From NCBI RefSeq assembly GCF_900155915.1, contig NZ_FTPO01000001.1, positions 434,001-498,000 of the forward strand: a stretch of 64,000 nt of DNA. Direction: 5' to 3'. Source of the stretch: Microbacterium sp. RU33B (GTDB lineage Bacteria; Actinomycetota; Actinomycetes; Actinomycetales; Microbacteriaceae). Positions 23,179 to 31,931 of this stretch are shown here, piece by piece; position 1 is the first letter of the stretch, and the number at the start of each line of letters is the position of its first letter. Both the position numbers and the translations under genes were made by a program. Below the pieces are notes generated by a model. That model was given only the letters and a program-made list of their open reading frames with translations, had not been told where the DNA came from and did not search any database.

Positions 23179-24875
23179 GCCACGACCCGTCCGTCGTGGA
23201 GGCGCACGACGCGATCCACGAGCGCGCCCGGCACCGTGACGTGCGAGATCAGCACGACCGCCTGATCGGGGCCGACGGCCGAGAGCAGGTCGGTGAGGAG
23301 GGCATCGGAGGCGTCGGGGTCGACGCCGGCCGTCGGCTCGTCGAGCACGAGCACGGGGAAGCCGTGCAGCAGCGCCCGCGCGAGCGAGATGCGCTGGGCC
23401 TGTCCGCCCGACACGAGGGCGCCGCGCTCACCCACCCGCGCCGACAAGCCGCCCCGTTCGCGCAGCCACGGGCCGAGACCGACGCGATCGAGCGCCGCCT
23501 CGAGCTCGGCATCCGTCGCCGTGTCCTTCGCGAACAGCAGGTTCTGGCGCACGTCCTCGTCGAACAGCATCGGATGCTGTTCGCACAGACCGACGGTGCG
23601 GCGCACGTCGTCGCCCGCCAGGCCGGCGACGGACTCGCCGCCGATCGTGTAGCCGCCCCGCGAATCGAGGAAGCGCACGAGGGTGTGCGCGAGCGTCGTC
23701 TTGCCCGCCCCCGACGAGCCGACGACGAGCACGCGCTCGCCGGGTCGCACGTCGAGGTCGACATCGAGGAGGGAGGGGGAGTCCGCCCCCGGCCAGTGGG
23801 CGCTCACTCCGCGCAGCGACAGCCCTTCTCCGAGCTCCGGCGCGTGGCCGGTCGGCGCGACCGTCTCGCGGACGAGCCCGTGGGGAAGGCCCACCGGCAC
23901 CGCCCCCGCGATCCGCTCGGCCGCCGCCCGCACCTGGCGCCACGATGCTGCGGCGAGCGGCACGGAGGCGAACACTTCGAACACCGCCATCGGCACGAGC
24001 ACGACGATCGCGAGCTCCGGTCCGCCGAGCGAGCCGGATGCCGCGGCCGGCGCCGCGACCGACAGCGCCGCGATCGATGCCGCGCCGGCGAGGAGCGACA
24101 CCACCGCCGCCGTCCCCGCCTGCGCGCCGGCGCGGCGCACGAGCGCACGCCGGAGGTCGGCATCCGCCGCCCGGATGCGCGCGCGACTGGCCTCTTCCGC
24201 CCCGTACGCCACGAGCACGTCGAGACTGCCGAAGTGGTCGAGCAGGGCATCGGCGAGCCGTGCGCGCAGCGGTGCGATCGACCGTTCGGCGCGCGCGCCC
24301 GACGCCCAGCCCCACAGCGTCGCGACGACGCCGGCGACCGCCAGGCACACCAGGAGCGTCAGCGCGGCAGGGGGATGGACGACGGCGACCAGCACGACGG
24401 CTCCGAGCGCGACGGCCGCGGAGCCGACGAGGGGCTGGACGACGCGCAGCGGCAGGTTCTGGAGCTCGTCGACGTCGTCGACGAGCGCGCCCAGCACGGA
24501 GCCGCGGCGCGTGCGGGTGAGCCCGTCGGGAGCGAGCGGGATCATCCGTCGGACGAGCGAGGTGCGCGTCGTCGCGAGCTGCCGGAGGGCGGCGTCGTGA
24601 CTCGACAGCCGGTCGGTGTAGCGGAACACCGCGCGCGTCAGGGCGAACAGGCGCACGCCGACGACGGCGGCTGTGATGTAGAGCACGGCCGGCTGCTCGC
24701 TCGCGCGCACGATGAGCCACGCACTGACGGCGAGGAGCGCGACGGCCGACCCCTCGGAGAGGAAGGCGGATGCCGCGCCCGGCCAGAACCGCTTCAGCGG
24801 GGGCATCGCGCCCCGCAGGACCGCGCGGACCTCGGAGCGGGTCTCCTGTGCTTCCGGCGACTGTCGGAGGGTCAT
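23175..24875 (-). CDS. cydC: Heterodimeric thiol/heme ABC exporter subunit CydC
   Basis: A 566-residue half-transporter: six-helix membrane domain (about 20-320) then an ABC ATPase with VVGSSGAGKTTLAHTL (Walker A), the signature LVSGGQAQRISLARAL and Walker B FPVLVLDEPTAGVD. CydCD is needed for cytochrome bd assembly. It was described as exporting cysteine and glutathione and more recently as a heme transporter. ATG at 24875 overlaps the cydD stop by four bases. The assignment as CydC rather than another half-transporter rests on its position behind cydAB. Confidence 0.9.
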   Translation of the reverse strand: MTLRQSPEAQETRSEVRAVLRGAMPPLKRFWPGAASAFLSEGSAVALLAVSAWLIVRASEQPAVLYITAAVVGVRLFALTRAVFRYTDRLSSHDAALRQLATTRTSLVRRMIPLAPDGLTRTRRGSVLGALVDDVDELQNLPLRVVQPLVGSAAVALGAVVLVAVVHPPAALTLLVCLAVAGVVATLWGWASGARAERSIAPLRARLADALLDHFGSLDVLVAYGAEEASRARIRAADADLRRALVRRAGAQAGTAAVVSLLAGAASIAALSVAAPAAASGSLGGPELAIVVLVPMAVFEVFASVPLAAASWRQVRAAAERIAGAVPVGLPHGLVRETVAPTGHAPELGEGLSLRGVSAHWPGADSPSLLDVDLDVRPGERVLVVGSSGAGKTTLAHTLVRFLDSRGGYTIGGESVAGLAGDDVRRTVGLCEQHPMLFDEDVRQNLLFAKDTATDAELEAALDRVGLGPWLRERGGLSARVGERGALVSGGQAQRISLARALLHGFPVLVLDEPTAGVDPDASDALLTDLLSAVGPDQAVVLISHVTVPGALVDRVVRLHDGRVVA

Positions 24876-26587
24876 GCGTCGACCTCCACCGCCGCGAGGG
24901 CGACCACGGTGTCGGCGATCCGGCGCGCGCTGGCGCGGTGCGAGACCAGGAGCACCGTGGCACCGTCGTCGGCGAGCGAGCGCACCGACGACCACAGGCG
25001 CTCCTCGGTGTCGGCGTCCAGCGCCGCACTCGGCTCGTCGAGCGCGATGACGGGCGCTCTGCCGGCGAGGTGGCGGTGGAACGCGCGGGCGACGGCGACA
25101 CGCTGCGCCTGACCGCCGGACAGCCCCGCTCCCTGCGCGCCGAGCACCCGCTCGGGATCGAGCATCCCCGCTCCGGCGAGCTCGAGCGCCCGCGTGACGA
25201 GACGGCCCTCCGGCGCCGGATCGCCGAGCGCCACGTTGCCCCGGATCGAGCCCGCCACGAGGCCCGGCTGCTGACCCGCCCACGCGAGCCAGTGCGACGG
25301 CGGGAGCGACCGCACATCCGCGCCGTCGAGGTGGGCGGTGCCCTCGAACTCGGCTGCGCCGCGGAGGGCGGCCAGAATGCTGGTCTTGCCGGATCCGCTC
25401 GGGCCCTCGATGAGCGTGACGGTTCCGGGCGCCGCGCGGAGGTCGACCGGCGCGAGCAGGCGCTCGCCGCGGCGGACGCGCGCGCCCGTCAGCTCCAGGA
25501 TGCCGGTCGCGGCGCCTGCCGACGAGGCGGTGCGGAGTGCCGGTCGCCCTTCGACGAGCTCAGGGACACCGCCCGTCGCGGGCGCCGGGGAGGCCGCCCG
25601 CGCGGCATCCAGCACGGCGAACACATCGTCGGTCGCGGCGACACCTTCGGCGGCGGCATGGAACTGCACACCGACCTGGCGCAGCGGCAGATAGGCCTCG
25701 GGGGCCAGGAGCAGCACGAACAGTCCCACGAAGAGGGCGATCGAGCCGTCGAGGAGCCGGAATCCGATCGAGACGGCGACGATCGCGACGGCGATCGATG
25801 CCAGGAACTCCAGAGCGAACCCGGAGAGGAACGACACGCGCAGCACCTTGATCGTCTCGCGACGGTACGTGTCGGTGACCTTCTCGATGGAGTCCACGGC
25901 GCGATGCTGGCGGCCGAAGACCTTCAGCGTCGACAGGCCCTGCACGGTGTCGGAGAACCGCGCGGCGAGCTGCTGCAGCGTCTGCCACTGCTTCTGCTGC
26001 ACGGCGCGCGTGGCGAGGCCGATGAGGATCATGAAGATCGGGATGAGGGGGAGCGTGAGCAGCACCGTCAGGCCGGAGATCCAGTCCTGCCACCACATCA
26101 CGGCGAGGATGACGGGGGTCGCGATGACGGTCTGCACGAGCTGCGGGAGGTAGCGACCGAAGTACGCGTCCAGCGCGTCGAGCCCGCGCCCGGCGGTCAC
26201 CGCCAGCTGAGCCGTGTTGCGGCTCGCGAGCCATCCGGGACCGAGCGTGCCGACCGCCTCGACCAGGTGTGCGCGCAGCTGCGCCTCGACCCGCGCGGCC
26301 GCGCGCGCCGCCACGATCTCGCGCAGCCACAGCAGCACCGCGCGAGCGGCGACCGCACCGGCCAGCCAGCCCAGCGTGACCGCGAGGTCGGCCCACGGCA
26401 CCCCGTCGATCGCATCGACGATCGCCCGTGTCAGCAGCCAGGCGAACGCGATGATCACGAGGGTCTGCGCGGCGCCGATCACCGCGATCGCGACGAAGAA
26501 CCCCCGGGAGGCGCTCGCGTAGCGCACGAGTCGCGGATCCACCGGTCTGCTCCGCGTGCGCGGGGCCTCGACGGTGTCGTTCGACAT
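24872..26587 (-). CDS. cydD: Heterodimeric thiol/heme ABC exporter subunit CydD
   Basis: The 571-residue half-transporter has six helices (about 25-315) and an ATPase domain with IEGPSGSGKTSILAAL, the signature LSGGQAQRVAVARAF and Walker B IALDEPSAALD. I chose ATG at 26587 over the longer 26605: a CAGGAT hexamer lies six bases upstream of 26587, and the longer start would almost touch a strong hairpin. Between the two domains the linker contains GVPELVEGRPAL, encoded by a dispersed genomic repeat (25546-25567). It pairs with CydC. Confidence 0.9.
   Translation of the reverse strand: MSNDTVEAPRTRSRPVDPRLVRYASASRGFFVAIAVIGAAQTLVIIAFAWLLTRAIVDAIDGVPWADLAVTLGWLAGAVAARAVLLWLREIVAARAAARVEAQLRAHLVEAVGTLGPGWLASRNTAQLAVTAGRGLDALDAYFGRYLPQLVQTVIATPVILAVMWWQDWISGLTVLLTLPLIPIFMILIGLATRAVQQKQWQTLQQLAARFSDTVQGLSTLKVFGRQHRAVDSIEKVTDTYRRETIKVLRVSFLSGFALEFLASIAVAIVAVSIGFRLLDGSIALFVGLFVLLLAPEAYLPLRQVGVQFHAAAEGVAATDDVFAVLDAARAASPAPATGGVPELVEGRPALRTASSAGAATGILELTGARVRRGERLLAPVDLRAAPGTVTLIEGPSGSGKTSILAALRGAAEFEGTAHLDGADVRSLPPSHWLAWAGQQPGLVAGSIRGNVALGDPAPEGRLVTRALELAGAGMLDPERVLGAQGAGLSGGQAQRVAVARAFHRHLAGRAPVIALDEPSAALDADTEERLWSSVRSLADDGATVLLVSHRASARRIADTVVALAAVEVDA
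25546..25567 (-). repeat. Dispersed repeat GTCCCTGAGC...GTCGAAGGG, coding inside cydD
   Basis: The reverse strand reads GTCCCTGAGC TC GTCGAAGGGC. The intergenic copy at 54867-54888 matches it at 20 of 22 positions. Here it is read in frame as VPELVEGR in the linker between the membrane and ATPase domains of CydD. Confidence 0.6.
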
Positions 26588-26593
26588 GATTCG

Positions 26594-26599
26594 ATCCTG
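26594..26599 (-). promoter_or_regulatory. -10 element of cydD
   Basis: CAGGAT on the reverse strand, six bases before the chosen cydD ATG and downstream of the hairpin that follows cydB. It suggests that cydDC and the acetyltransferase have their own start of transcription. Confidence 0.4.
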
Positions 26600-26607
26600 C
26601 CTCATCG

Positions 26608-26648
26608 ACGGCGAAGGGGCCGGGCACGCGGCCCGGCCCCTTCGCCGT
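26608..26648 (-). terminator. Strong hairpin between cydB and cydD
   Basis: Arms ACGGCGAAGGGGCCGGG (26608-26624) and CCCGGCCCCTTCGCCGT (26632-26648) are perfectly complementary over 17 bases with a 7-base loop. There is no T-run, as is usual for actinobacterial terminators. It lies 11 bases after the cydB stop and before the cydD promoter. It could terminate or attenuate the cydAB message. Confidence 0.75.
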
Positions 26649-26659
26649 GGTGACGATGC

Positions 26660-27694
26660 TCAGTGCGAGGCGACGGCCGCCGCACGCTCGATCCGCGTGC
26701 GCGAGACGCGCTTGCGGAAGATCCAGTACGTCCACCCCTGGTAGAGCAGCACGAGCGGGAGGAAGATCACCGCGGCCCACGTCATGATCGTGAGCGTGTA
26801 GTCGGTGCTCGACGCGTTCTCGATCGTCAGGCTGTAGGCCGGATCGGTCGTCGACGGCATCACGTAGGGGAACAGCGCGGTCCACAGAGTCAGCACGGCG
26901 AACACGATCGTGATCGCTCCGGCGAAGAACGACCAGCCGTCGCGCTTGACCCAGTTGGCGGCCACCGAGCCGAGCAGCGCGAAGGCGGCGATCACACCGC
27001 AGGCGATCGTCAGCCACAGCAGCGGCGCCTCGCGCTCCATCGCGATGACGACCGTCCAGATGACGCAGCCGGCGGCGAAGATCACGGTCGGCAGTGCGAG
27101 GCGACGGGCGAGCGCCTCGGCATCCGTCTTCACCTGCCCGTCGGTCTTCAGGGCGATGAAGTACACGCCGTGCAGGAAGAACAGCAGGAGGGTCGTGACG
27201 CCCACCCACAGCCCGTAAGGGTTGAGCAGAGTGAGCAGCGAGCCGGTGAAGTTCTTGTCGGCGTCGATCGGCACGCCCTGCACGATGTTGCCCACCGCGA
27301 CGCCCCACAGGAGGGCGGGCACGGCCGACCCGATGACGATCATCGTGTCGAAGCCCTTCTTCCACTTGAGGCTGTCGCGCTGGTGACGGTATTCGAACGA
27401 GACGCCGCGCAGGATGAGGGCGAGCAGGATCAGCAGGAGGGCGAGGTAGAAGCCGCTGAACAGCGTGGCGTACCACTCCGGGAAGGCGGCGAAGAGGCAG
27501 GCGCCGGCCACGATGACCCAGGTCTCGTTGAGATCCCAGACCGGGCCGATCGTGTTGATGATCTGGCGGCGGCCGATGTCGTCCTTGCCGAGGAACGGAA
27601 GCGACATCCCGACGCCGAAGTCGAAGCCGTCGAGCACGAAGTATCCGACGAAGAGCACTCCGACGATGAAGAACCAGAGGTAGGCGAGATCCAT
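26660..27694 (-). CDS. cydB: Cytochrome bd quinol oxidase subunit II
   Basis: The 344-residue membrane subunit has about eight to nine helices and starts MDLAYLWFFIVGVLFVGYF, followed by VLDGFDFGVGMSLPFLGKDD and PVWDLNETWVIVAGACLFAAF, all typical of CydB. ATG at 27694 has an AAGGAGA ribosome site and lies 13 bases after the cydA stop, so cydAB are one unit. Longer upstream frames overlap cydA. With CydA it reduces oxygen to water at high affinity. Confidence 0.95.
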   Translation of the reverse strand: MDLAYLWFFIVGVLFVGYFVLDGFDFGVGMSLPFLGKDDIGRRQIINTIGPVWDLNETWVIVAGACLFAAFPEWYATLFSGFYLALLLILLALILRGVSFEYRHQRDSLKWKKGFDTMIVIGSAVPALLWGVAVGNIVQGVPIDADKNFTGSLLTLLNPYGLWVGVTTLLLFFLHGVYFIALKTDGQVKTDAEALARRLALPTVIFAAGCVIWTVVIAMEREAPLLWLTIACGVIAAFALLGSVAANWVKRDGWSFFAGAITIVFAVLTLWTALFPYVMPSTTDPAYSLTIENASSTDYTLTIMTWAAVIFLPLVLLYQGWTYWIFRKRVSRTRIERAAAVASH

Positions 27695-27707
27695 GATCGG
27701 CGTCTCC

Positions 27708-29150
27708 TTAGTAGACCGTCGTCGGGGTGTCTTCGACCGGGGTGTGCTGCGGCTCCGAGCCGGGCTCGGGGAGCGGCTCCGGGCCTGCATGGGCCGTCTT
27801 CAGGATCAGCCCGACCTCGACGACCGCGAGGATCGCGTAGATCGCGGTGAAGGCGACCAGGGAGATGAGCACGTTCCAGCCTGGGACGTTCGGCGAGACG
27901 CCGTCCTCGGTGAGCATGAGACCGAAGACGATCCAGGGCTGGCGGCCCATCTCCGTGAAGACCCAGCCGACCAGGATCGCCACGAGCGACGCGGGCCAGG
28001 CCCAGATCGCGAGCTTCCAGGCCCACGCCGGGACGTCGCGCTTGGCCTTCTTGCGGGTGAGCCAAAGGCCCACCACGGCGGTCAGAGCGGCGACGCCGCC
28101 GAGGCCGATCATCCAGCGGAACGCCCAGTAGGTGATCCAGAGGGTCGGGGCGAAGTTGCCGTCGACCTGATCGGCGAACTGCGGGAACATCTCCGTCGTG
28201 TAGAGCATGTTCAGGTCGTTGATGCCCTCGACGCAGCCGTCCAGCGAGTGCGTCGACAGGAACGCGAGGAGGTACGGAACTCGGATGGAGAACAGTTCGC
28301 TCGTGCCGTCGGGCGTGCCGAGCGTGAAGATCGAGAACGACGCATCCGCCCCGCACGCGCTGTCGAACATGGCCTCGGCGGCCGCCATCTTCATGGGCTG
28401 CGTCTGCACCATCACGAGGCTCAGCTGGTCGCCGGAGAGGGCGACGCCGGCGAACGCGACGATCATGCCCCAGAGGCCGTACTTGAGCGCCGTGCGCATC
28501 ATCTCGACGTTCTGCTTGCGCAGCAGATGCCAGGCGGCGATCGAGATGATGACCCCGGCGGTCATCATGAACGCAGCGAAGAGCGTGTGCGGAAGGGCTG
28601 CGAGGGCGACGGGATTGGTGAGCACGGCGAGGAAGTCGTTCATCTCGGCGCGACCGCCGTCCTGCGCCATCTGGTAGCCGACCGGGTTCTGCATGAAGGC
28701 GTTCGCCGCGAGGATGAAGTACGCCGAGAACCAGGCCCCCGCCGTCGCGATCCAGATGCTGGCGAGGTGAAGACCCTTGGGGAGCTTGTCCCACCCGAAG
28801 ATCCACAGGCCGATGAACGTCGCCTCGAAGAAGAAGGCCATGAGGCCCTCGAACGCGAGGGGGGCGCCGAACACGTCACCCACGAAGCGCGAGTAGGACG
28901 ACCAGTTCATGCCGAACTGGAACTCCTGCACGATGCCCGTCACGACGCCCATGGCGAAGTTGATCAGGAAGATCTTGCCGAAGAAGCGGGTCAGGTGGAG
29001 CCACTTCAGGTTGCCGGTGCGCACCCACGCCGACTGGAAGATGGCGACGGTGAGCGCCATCCCGAGGGTGAGGGGGACGAACAGGAAGTGGTACAGCGTC
29101 GTCAATCCGAATTGCCACCGCGCGAGCAGCAGCGGGTCGAGGAATTCCAC
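27708..29150 (-). CDS. cydA: Cytochrome bd quinol oxidase subunit I
   Basis: The 480-residue subunit carries the hemes b558, b595 and d. The first helix has a heme-ligating His21 (LTTLYHFLF), FEATFIGLW contains the buried Glu of the heme d region, and GRQPWIVFG precedes the last helices. The quinol-binding loop is of the short type: little lies between SGDQLSLVMVQTQPMKMAAAE and the next helix. The Pro/Glu-rich tail is unremarkable. A GGAAGGAG site precedes the ATG. The intergenic region to divergent moaA holds its promoter. Confidence 0.95.
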   Translation of the reverse strand: MEFLDPLLLARWQFGLTTLYHFLFVPLTLGMALTVAIFQSAWVRTGNLKWLHLTRFFGKIFLINFAMGVVTGIVQEFQFGMNWSSYSRFVGDVFGAPLAFEGLMAFFFEATFIGLWIFGWDKLPKGLHLASIWIATAGAWFSAYFILAANAFMQNPVGYQMAQDGGRAEMNDFLAVLTNPVALAALPHTLFAAFMMTAGVIISIAAWHLLRKQNVEMMRTALKYGLWGMIVAFAGVALSGDQLSLVMVQTQPMKMAAAEAMFDSACGADASFSIFTLGTPDGTSELFSIRVPYLLAFLSTHSLDGCVEGINDLNMLYTTEMFPQFADQVDGNFAPTLWITYWAFRWMIGLGGVAALTAVVGLWLTRKKAKRDVPAWAWKLAIWAWPASLVAILVGWVFTEMGRQPWIVFGLMLTEDGVSPNVPGWNVLISLVAFTAIYAILAVVEVGLILKTAHAGPEPLPEPGSEPQHTPVEDTPTTVY

Positions 29151-29284
29151 GCGTGACTCCTTCCAACTGTCTGAAGGTCACGGTACAAGCAGGCCCGGCG
29201 CGACGATAGGGAGTCGGGCCGTGCAAAACCCCCTCTGCTCGTGGCGACGGCCTTTCGCCGTGGTGCGGCGGGTAGCCTCGGAGG
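29151..29284. promoter_or_regulatory. Divergent promoter region cydA / moaA
   Basis: The gap carries the cydA leader (ribosome site GGAAGGAG near 29156-29163, reverse strand) and, towards moaA, TAGCCT at 29273-29278, six bases before the moaA ATG. I see no clear palindromic operator in it. Confidence 0.45.
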
Positions 29285-30352
29285 ATGGTCGCCGTCCCCG
29301 TCACGCTCGCGCCGCGTCGCCCCGCGCACGCACGCGCGACGGAAGGGATGCCGGCATCCGGCCCTCTCGTCGACACCCACGGCCGCGTGCACCGGGATCT
29401 GCGCATCTCCCTCACGGACCGCTGCTCGCTGCGCTGCACCTACTGCATGCCCGAGCAGGGCAATGAGTGGCTGGCCCGCACGAGCATCCTCAGCACCGAC
29501 GAGATCGTGCGCGTCGCCCGCGTCGCCGCGGCTGCCGGGATCACGACGTTCCGCCTCACGGGCGGCGAGCCTCTGCTGCGCGCCGACATCGTCGACGTCG
29601 TGCGGCGCCTGTCCGAGGTCAAGAGCCCCGACGATCCGGTGCAGCTCGCGATGACGACCAACGGCATCCGACTCGGGGAGTACCTGCCCGACCTCATCGC
29701 CGCGGGCCTGAACCGTCTGAACATCTCGATCGACACCCTCGACCGCTATCGGTTCCGCGAGCTCACACGTCGCGACCGGCTGGGCGACGTGCTCGAGGGC
29801 ATCGCGGCGGCCGCGGCATCCGGCCTGCGCCCTCTCAAGCTCAACGCGGTCGCGATGCGCGGCGTGAACGACGACGAGCTCGTCGACCTCGTCGAGTTCG
29901 CGATCGAGGTCGGGGCGGAGCTGCGGTTCATCGAGCAGATGCCGCTGGATGCGGGGCACACCTGGAGCCGCGCGCACATGGTGACGCGTGAGGAGATCCT
30001 CGAGACGCTGTCGCAGCGCTGGGACGTCACGGCGCTGCCGGGCCGCGGGGGAGCGCCGGCCGAGCGGTTCGTGCTCGACGGGGGACCGGCGACGGTCGGC
30101 GTCATCGCGTCGGTCACGGCGCCCTTCTGCGGCAACTGCGACCGGATGCGCCTGACGGCGGACGGCCAGCTGCGCAACTGCCTCTTCTCCACCACCGAAT
30201 ACGACCTGCTGCCGATCCTGCGGTCCGATGCGGGCGACGCGGGAGTCGAGCGGATGCTGCGCTCCTGCGTCTTCGGAAAGCTGCCCGGGCATGCGATCGA
30301 CGACCCGTCATTCCTCCAGCCGGCCCGCGGGATGAACGCCATCGGAGGCTGA
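29285..30352 (+). CDS. moaA: GTP 3',8-cyclase MoaA
   Basis: A radical SAM enzyme for the first step of molybdopterin synthesis. The N-terminal cluster Cys47-x3-Cys51-x2-Cys54 (DRCSLRCTYC) binds S-adenosylmethionine. The second 4Fe-4S site is Cys282, Cys285 and Cys299 (CGNCDRMRLTADGQLRNC). The protein ends in the conserved Gly-Gly tail (MNAIGG). About 25 extra residues precede the canonical start, so a start at Met22 is possible, though TAGCCT six bases before the first ATG supports 29285. It is followed by fdhD with a 33-base gap. Confidence 0.95.
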   Translation: MVAVPVTLAPRRPAHARATEGMPASGPLVDTHGRVHRDLRISLTDRCSLRCTYCMPEQGNEWLARTSILSTDEIVRVARVAAAAGITTFRLTGGEPLLRADIVDVVRRLSEVKSPDDPVQLAMTTNGIRLGEYLPDLIAAGLNRLNISIDTLDRYRFRELTRRDRLGDVLEGIAAAAASGLRPLKLNAVAMRGVNDDELVDLVEFAIEVGAELRFIEQMPLDAGHTWSRAHMVTREEILETLSQRWDVTALPGRGGAPAERFVLDGGPATVGVIASVTAPFCGNCDRMRLTADGQLRNCLFSTTEYDLLPILRSDAGDAGVERMLRSCVFGKLPGHAIDDPSFLQPARGMNAIGG

Positions 30353-30385
30353 GCCTCGGCCGCGCGCCGGGTTTAGCATGGCGCC

Positions 30386-31258
30386 ATGGGGCGGATAACG
30401 ACGCGCAGGCCCGTGGTGAGGATCACCCTCGGCGCGGAAGCATCGCGGCGCGTCGACGTGCTGGCGGTGGAGGAGCCGCTCGAGATCCGTGTGGGAGGGA
30501 CCGCGCTCGCCGTGACGATGCGCACGCCCGGCCACGACGTCGAGCTCGCCGCCGGGTTCCTCGTCTCCGAGGGCATAATCGCGCGCGGCGAGGACTTCCG
30601 CTCCGCGATCCACTGCGGGGGTCCCGGCACCGGCGGCGCCTCGAACACCTACAACGTGCTCGATCTCACCCTCGCGCCTCACGTTCCACCGCTGTCGCCC
30701 GACGCGGCCCGCTCCTTCTATACGACCAGCTCGTGCGGCGTGTGCGGCAAGGCGTCGATCGACGCCGTGGAGACGGTCTCGTCGTACGACGTCGCGACGG
30801 ATGCCGTGACGGTGACCGCCACCGCGCTGTCCGGCTTCCCCGCTGCCCTGCGCGCGCACCAGGCGGTGTTCGACAAGACGGGCGGGATCCACGCCGCCGC
30901 CCTCTTCGACGCGGCGACGGGGGAGATGCTCGTCGTGCGGGAGGATGTCGGCCGCCACAACGCGGTGGACAAGGTCATCGGGTGGGCGCTGCTCGCCGAC
31001 CGGCTGCCGCTGCGCGGAACCGTCCTCCTGGTGTCCAGTCGCGCGGGTTTCGAGCTCGTGCAGAAGGCGGCGATGGCCGGCATCCCGGTGCTCGCCGCGG
31101 TTTCGGCATCGTCGTCGCTCGCCGCCGAGCTGGCAGAGGCATCCGGGATCACCCTCGTCGGGTTCCTCCGCGGAGCGTCGATGAACGTCTACTCGCGTGC
31201 GGACCGGGTCGCCGTCGAGGCGCCGGTCGGCGCGCAGGCGCTCAGCGACGCGCGATGA
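30386..31258 (+). CDS. fdhD: Formate dehydrogenase accessory sulfurtransferase FdhD
   Basis: FdhD passes sulfur from a cysteine desulfurase to bis-MGD so that formate-dehydrogenase-like enzymes gain their terminal sulfido ligand. The 290-residue protein has the catalytic loop SCGVCGK (Cys117-x2-Cys120), [19 protein letters not shown] and the [18 protein letters not shown] block. Its presence implies that at least one enzyme here, most likely the YdeP-like protein at 7317, uses the sulfurated cofactor. TAGCAT stands six bases before the ATG. The end overlaps the convergent regulator gene by 17 bases. Confidence 0.95.
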   Translation: MGRITTRRPVVRITLGAEASRRVDVLAVEEPLEIRVGGTALAVTMRTPGHDVELAAGFLVSEGIIARGEDFRSAIHCGGPGTGGASNTYNVLDLTLAPHVPPLSPDAARSFYTTSSCGVCGKASIDAVETVSSYDVATDAVTVTATALSGFPAALRAHQAVFDKTGGIHAAALFDAATGEMLVVREDVGRHNAVDKVIGWALLADRLPLRGTVLLVSSRAGFELVQKAAMAGIPVLAAVSASSSLAAELAEASGITLVGFLRGASMNVYSRADRVAVEAPVGAQALSDAR

Positions 31259-31853
31259 GCTGCACCACGCACTGCGTGGGATCGCACGACGGTCGCATGC
31301 CGTCGACGGCGAGCGGGCCGCCTGCCTCGGCGAGCACGCTCTGCATGAGGTTCAGGTGCACGGCGCAGCGCATGCTGCGGCGGCCCTCGTCGTCTGCGGC
31401 GGCGTGGGTGCACGGCGTGAGGTCGACGGTCAGCTCGTCCTCGTCCACGAGCGGGTCGAAGCCCGCAGCGCTGAGATCCTCGACGAGGGCGTCGAGCTGG
31501 TGCACGGCGTCGGGGGCGAGCGGTCCGCCGTTGCCCACGCGCAGGACGCGGCGCATCAGGTCGCCGCGTCGGGCTGCCTCGGCCACCTTGCGGCGTGCGA
31601 CGGGACTCGATCCGGCCCCCGTTCCCGCGGCGCTGTAGAGCACGCGCGGGCGTCCGCGGGTGGTGCGCCGCTCGGTCTGCGGCACGACGTAGCCGCCGTC
31701 GATCAGGCGCTGGAGATGCTCTCGGATCGTGTTGGCGTGAAGCCCGGTCGCCTCGCACAGCTCGGCGATCGTGCGCTGCGGGCGGTCCTGCAGCAGGTGC
31801 AGGATCTCCACGCGGGAGTAGCTCGAGATGGCACTGTAGGCGACGGTGGTCAT
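31242..31853 (-). CDS. Winged-helix regulator with Cys-rich C-terminus (SufR/COG2345-like)
   Basis: The 203-residue protein has a winged helix at about 8-75 ([39 protein letters not shown]) and a C-terminal effector domain with Cys148, Cys163, Cys190 and Cys195 plus His150 and His166. The spacing recalls the COG2345/SufR group, whose Cys residues bind an Fe-S cluster. I infer a metal, Fe-S or redox sensor. I preferred ATG at 31853 (six bases after an AATAAT run) over 31868. Being tail-to-tail with fdhD and close to moaA, it may regulate them, but no operator was recognised. Confidence 0.7.
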   Translation of the reverse strand: MTTVAYSAISSYSRVEILHLLQDRPQRTIAELCEATGLHANTIREHLQRLIDGGYVVPQTERRTTRGRPRVLYSAAGTGAGSSPVARRKVAEAARRGDLMRRVLRVGNGGPLAPDAVHQLDALVEDLSAAGFDPLVDEDELTVDLTPCTHAAADDEGRRSMRCAVHLNLMQSVLAEAGGPLAVDGMRPSCDPTQCVVQLIARR

Positions 31854-31931
31854 ACGCCCATTATTCACGGCTTCGCGCTTGTGGTCAGACCATAGAGCCG
31901 AGAGTTTCTTCCGGCCCCCCGGAAGGTGTCG

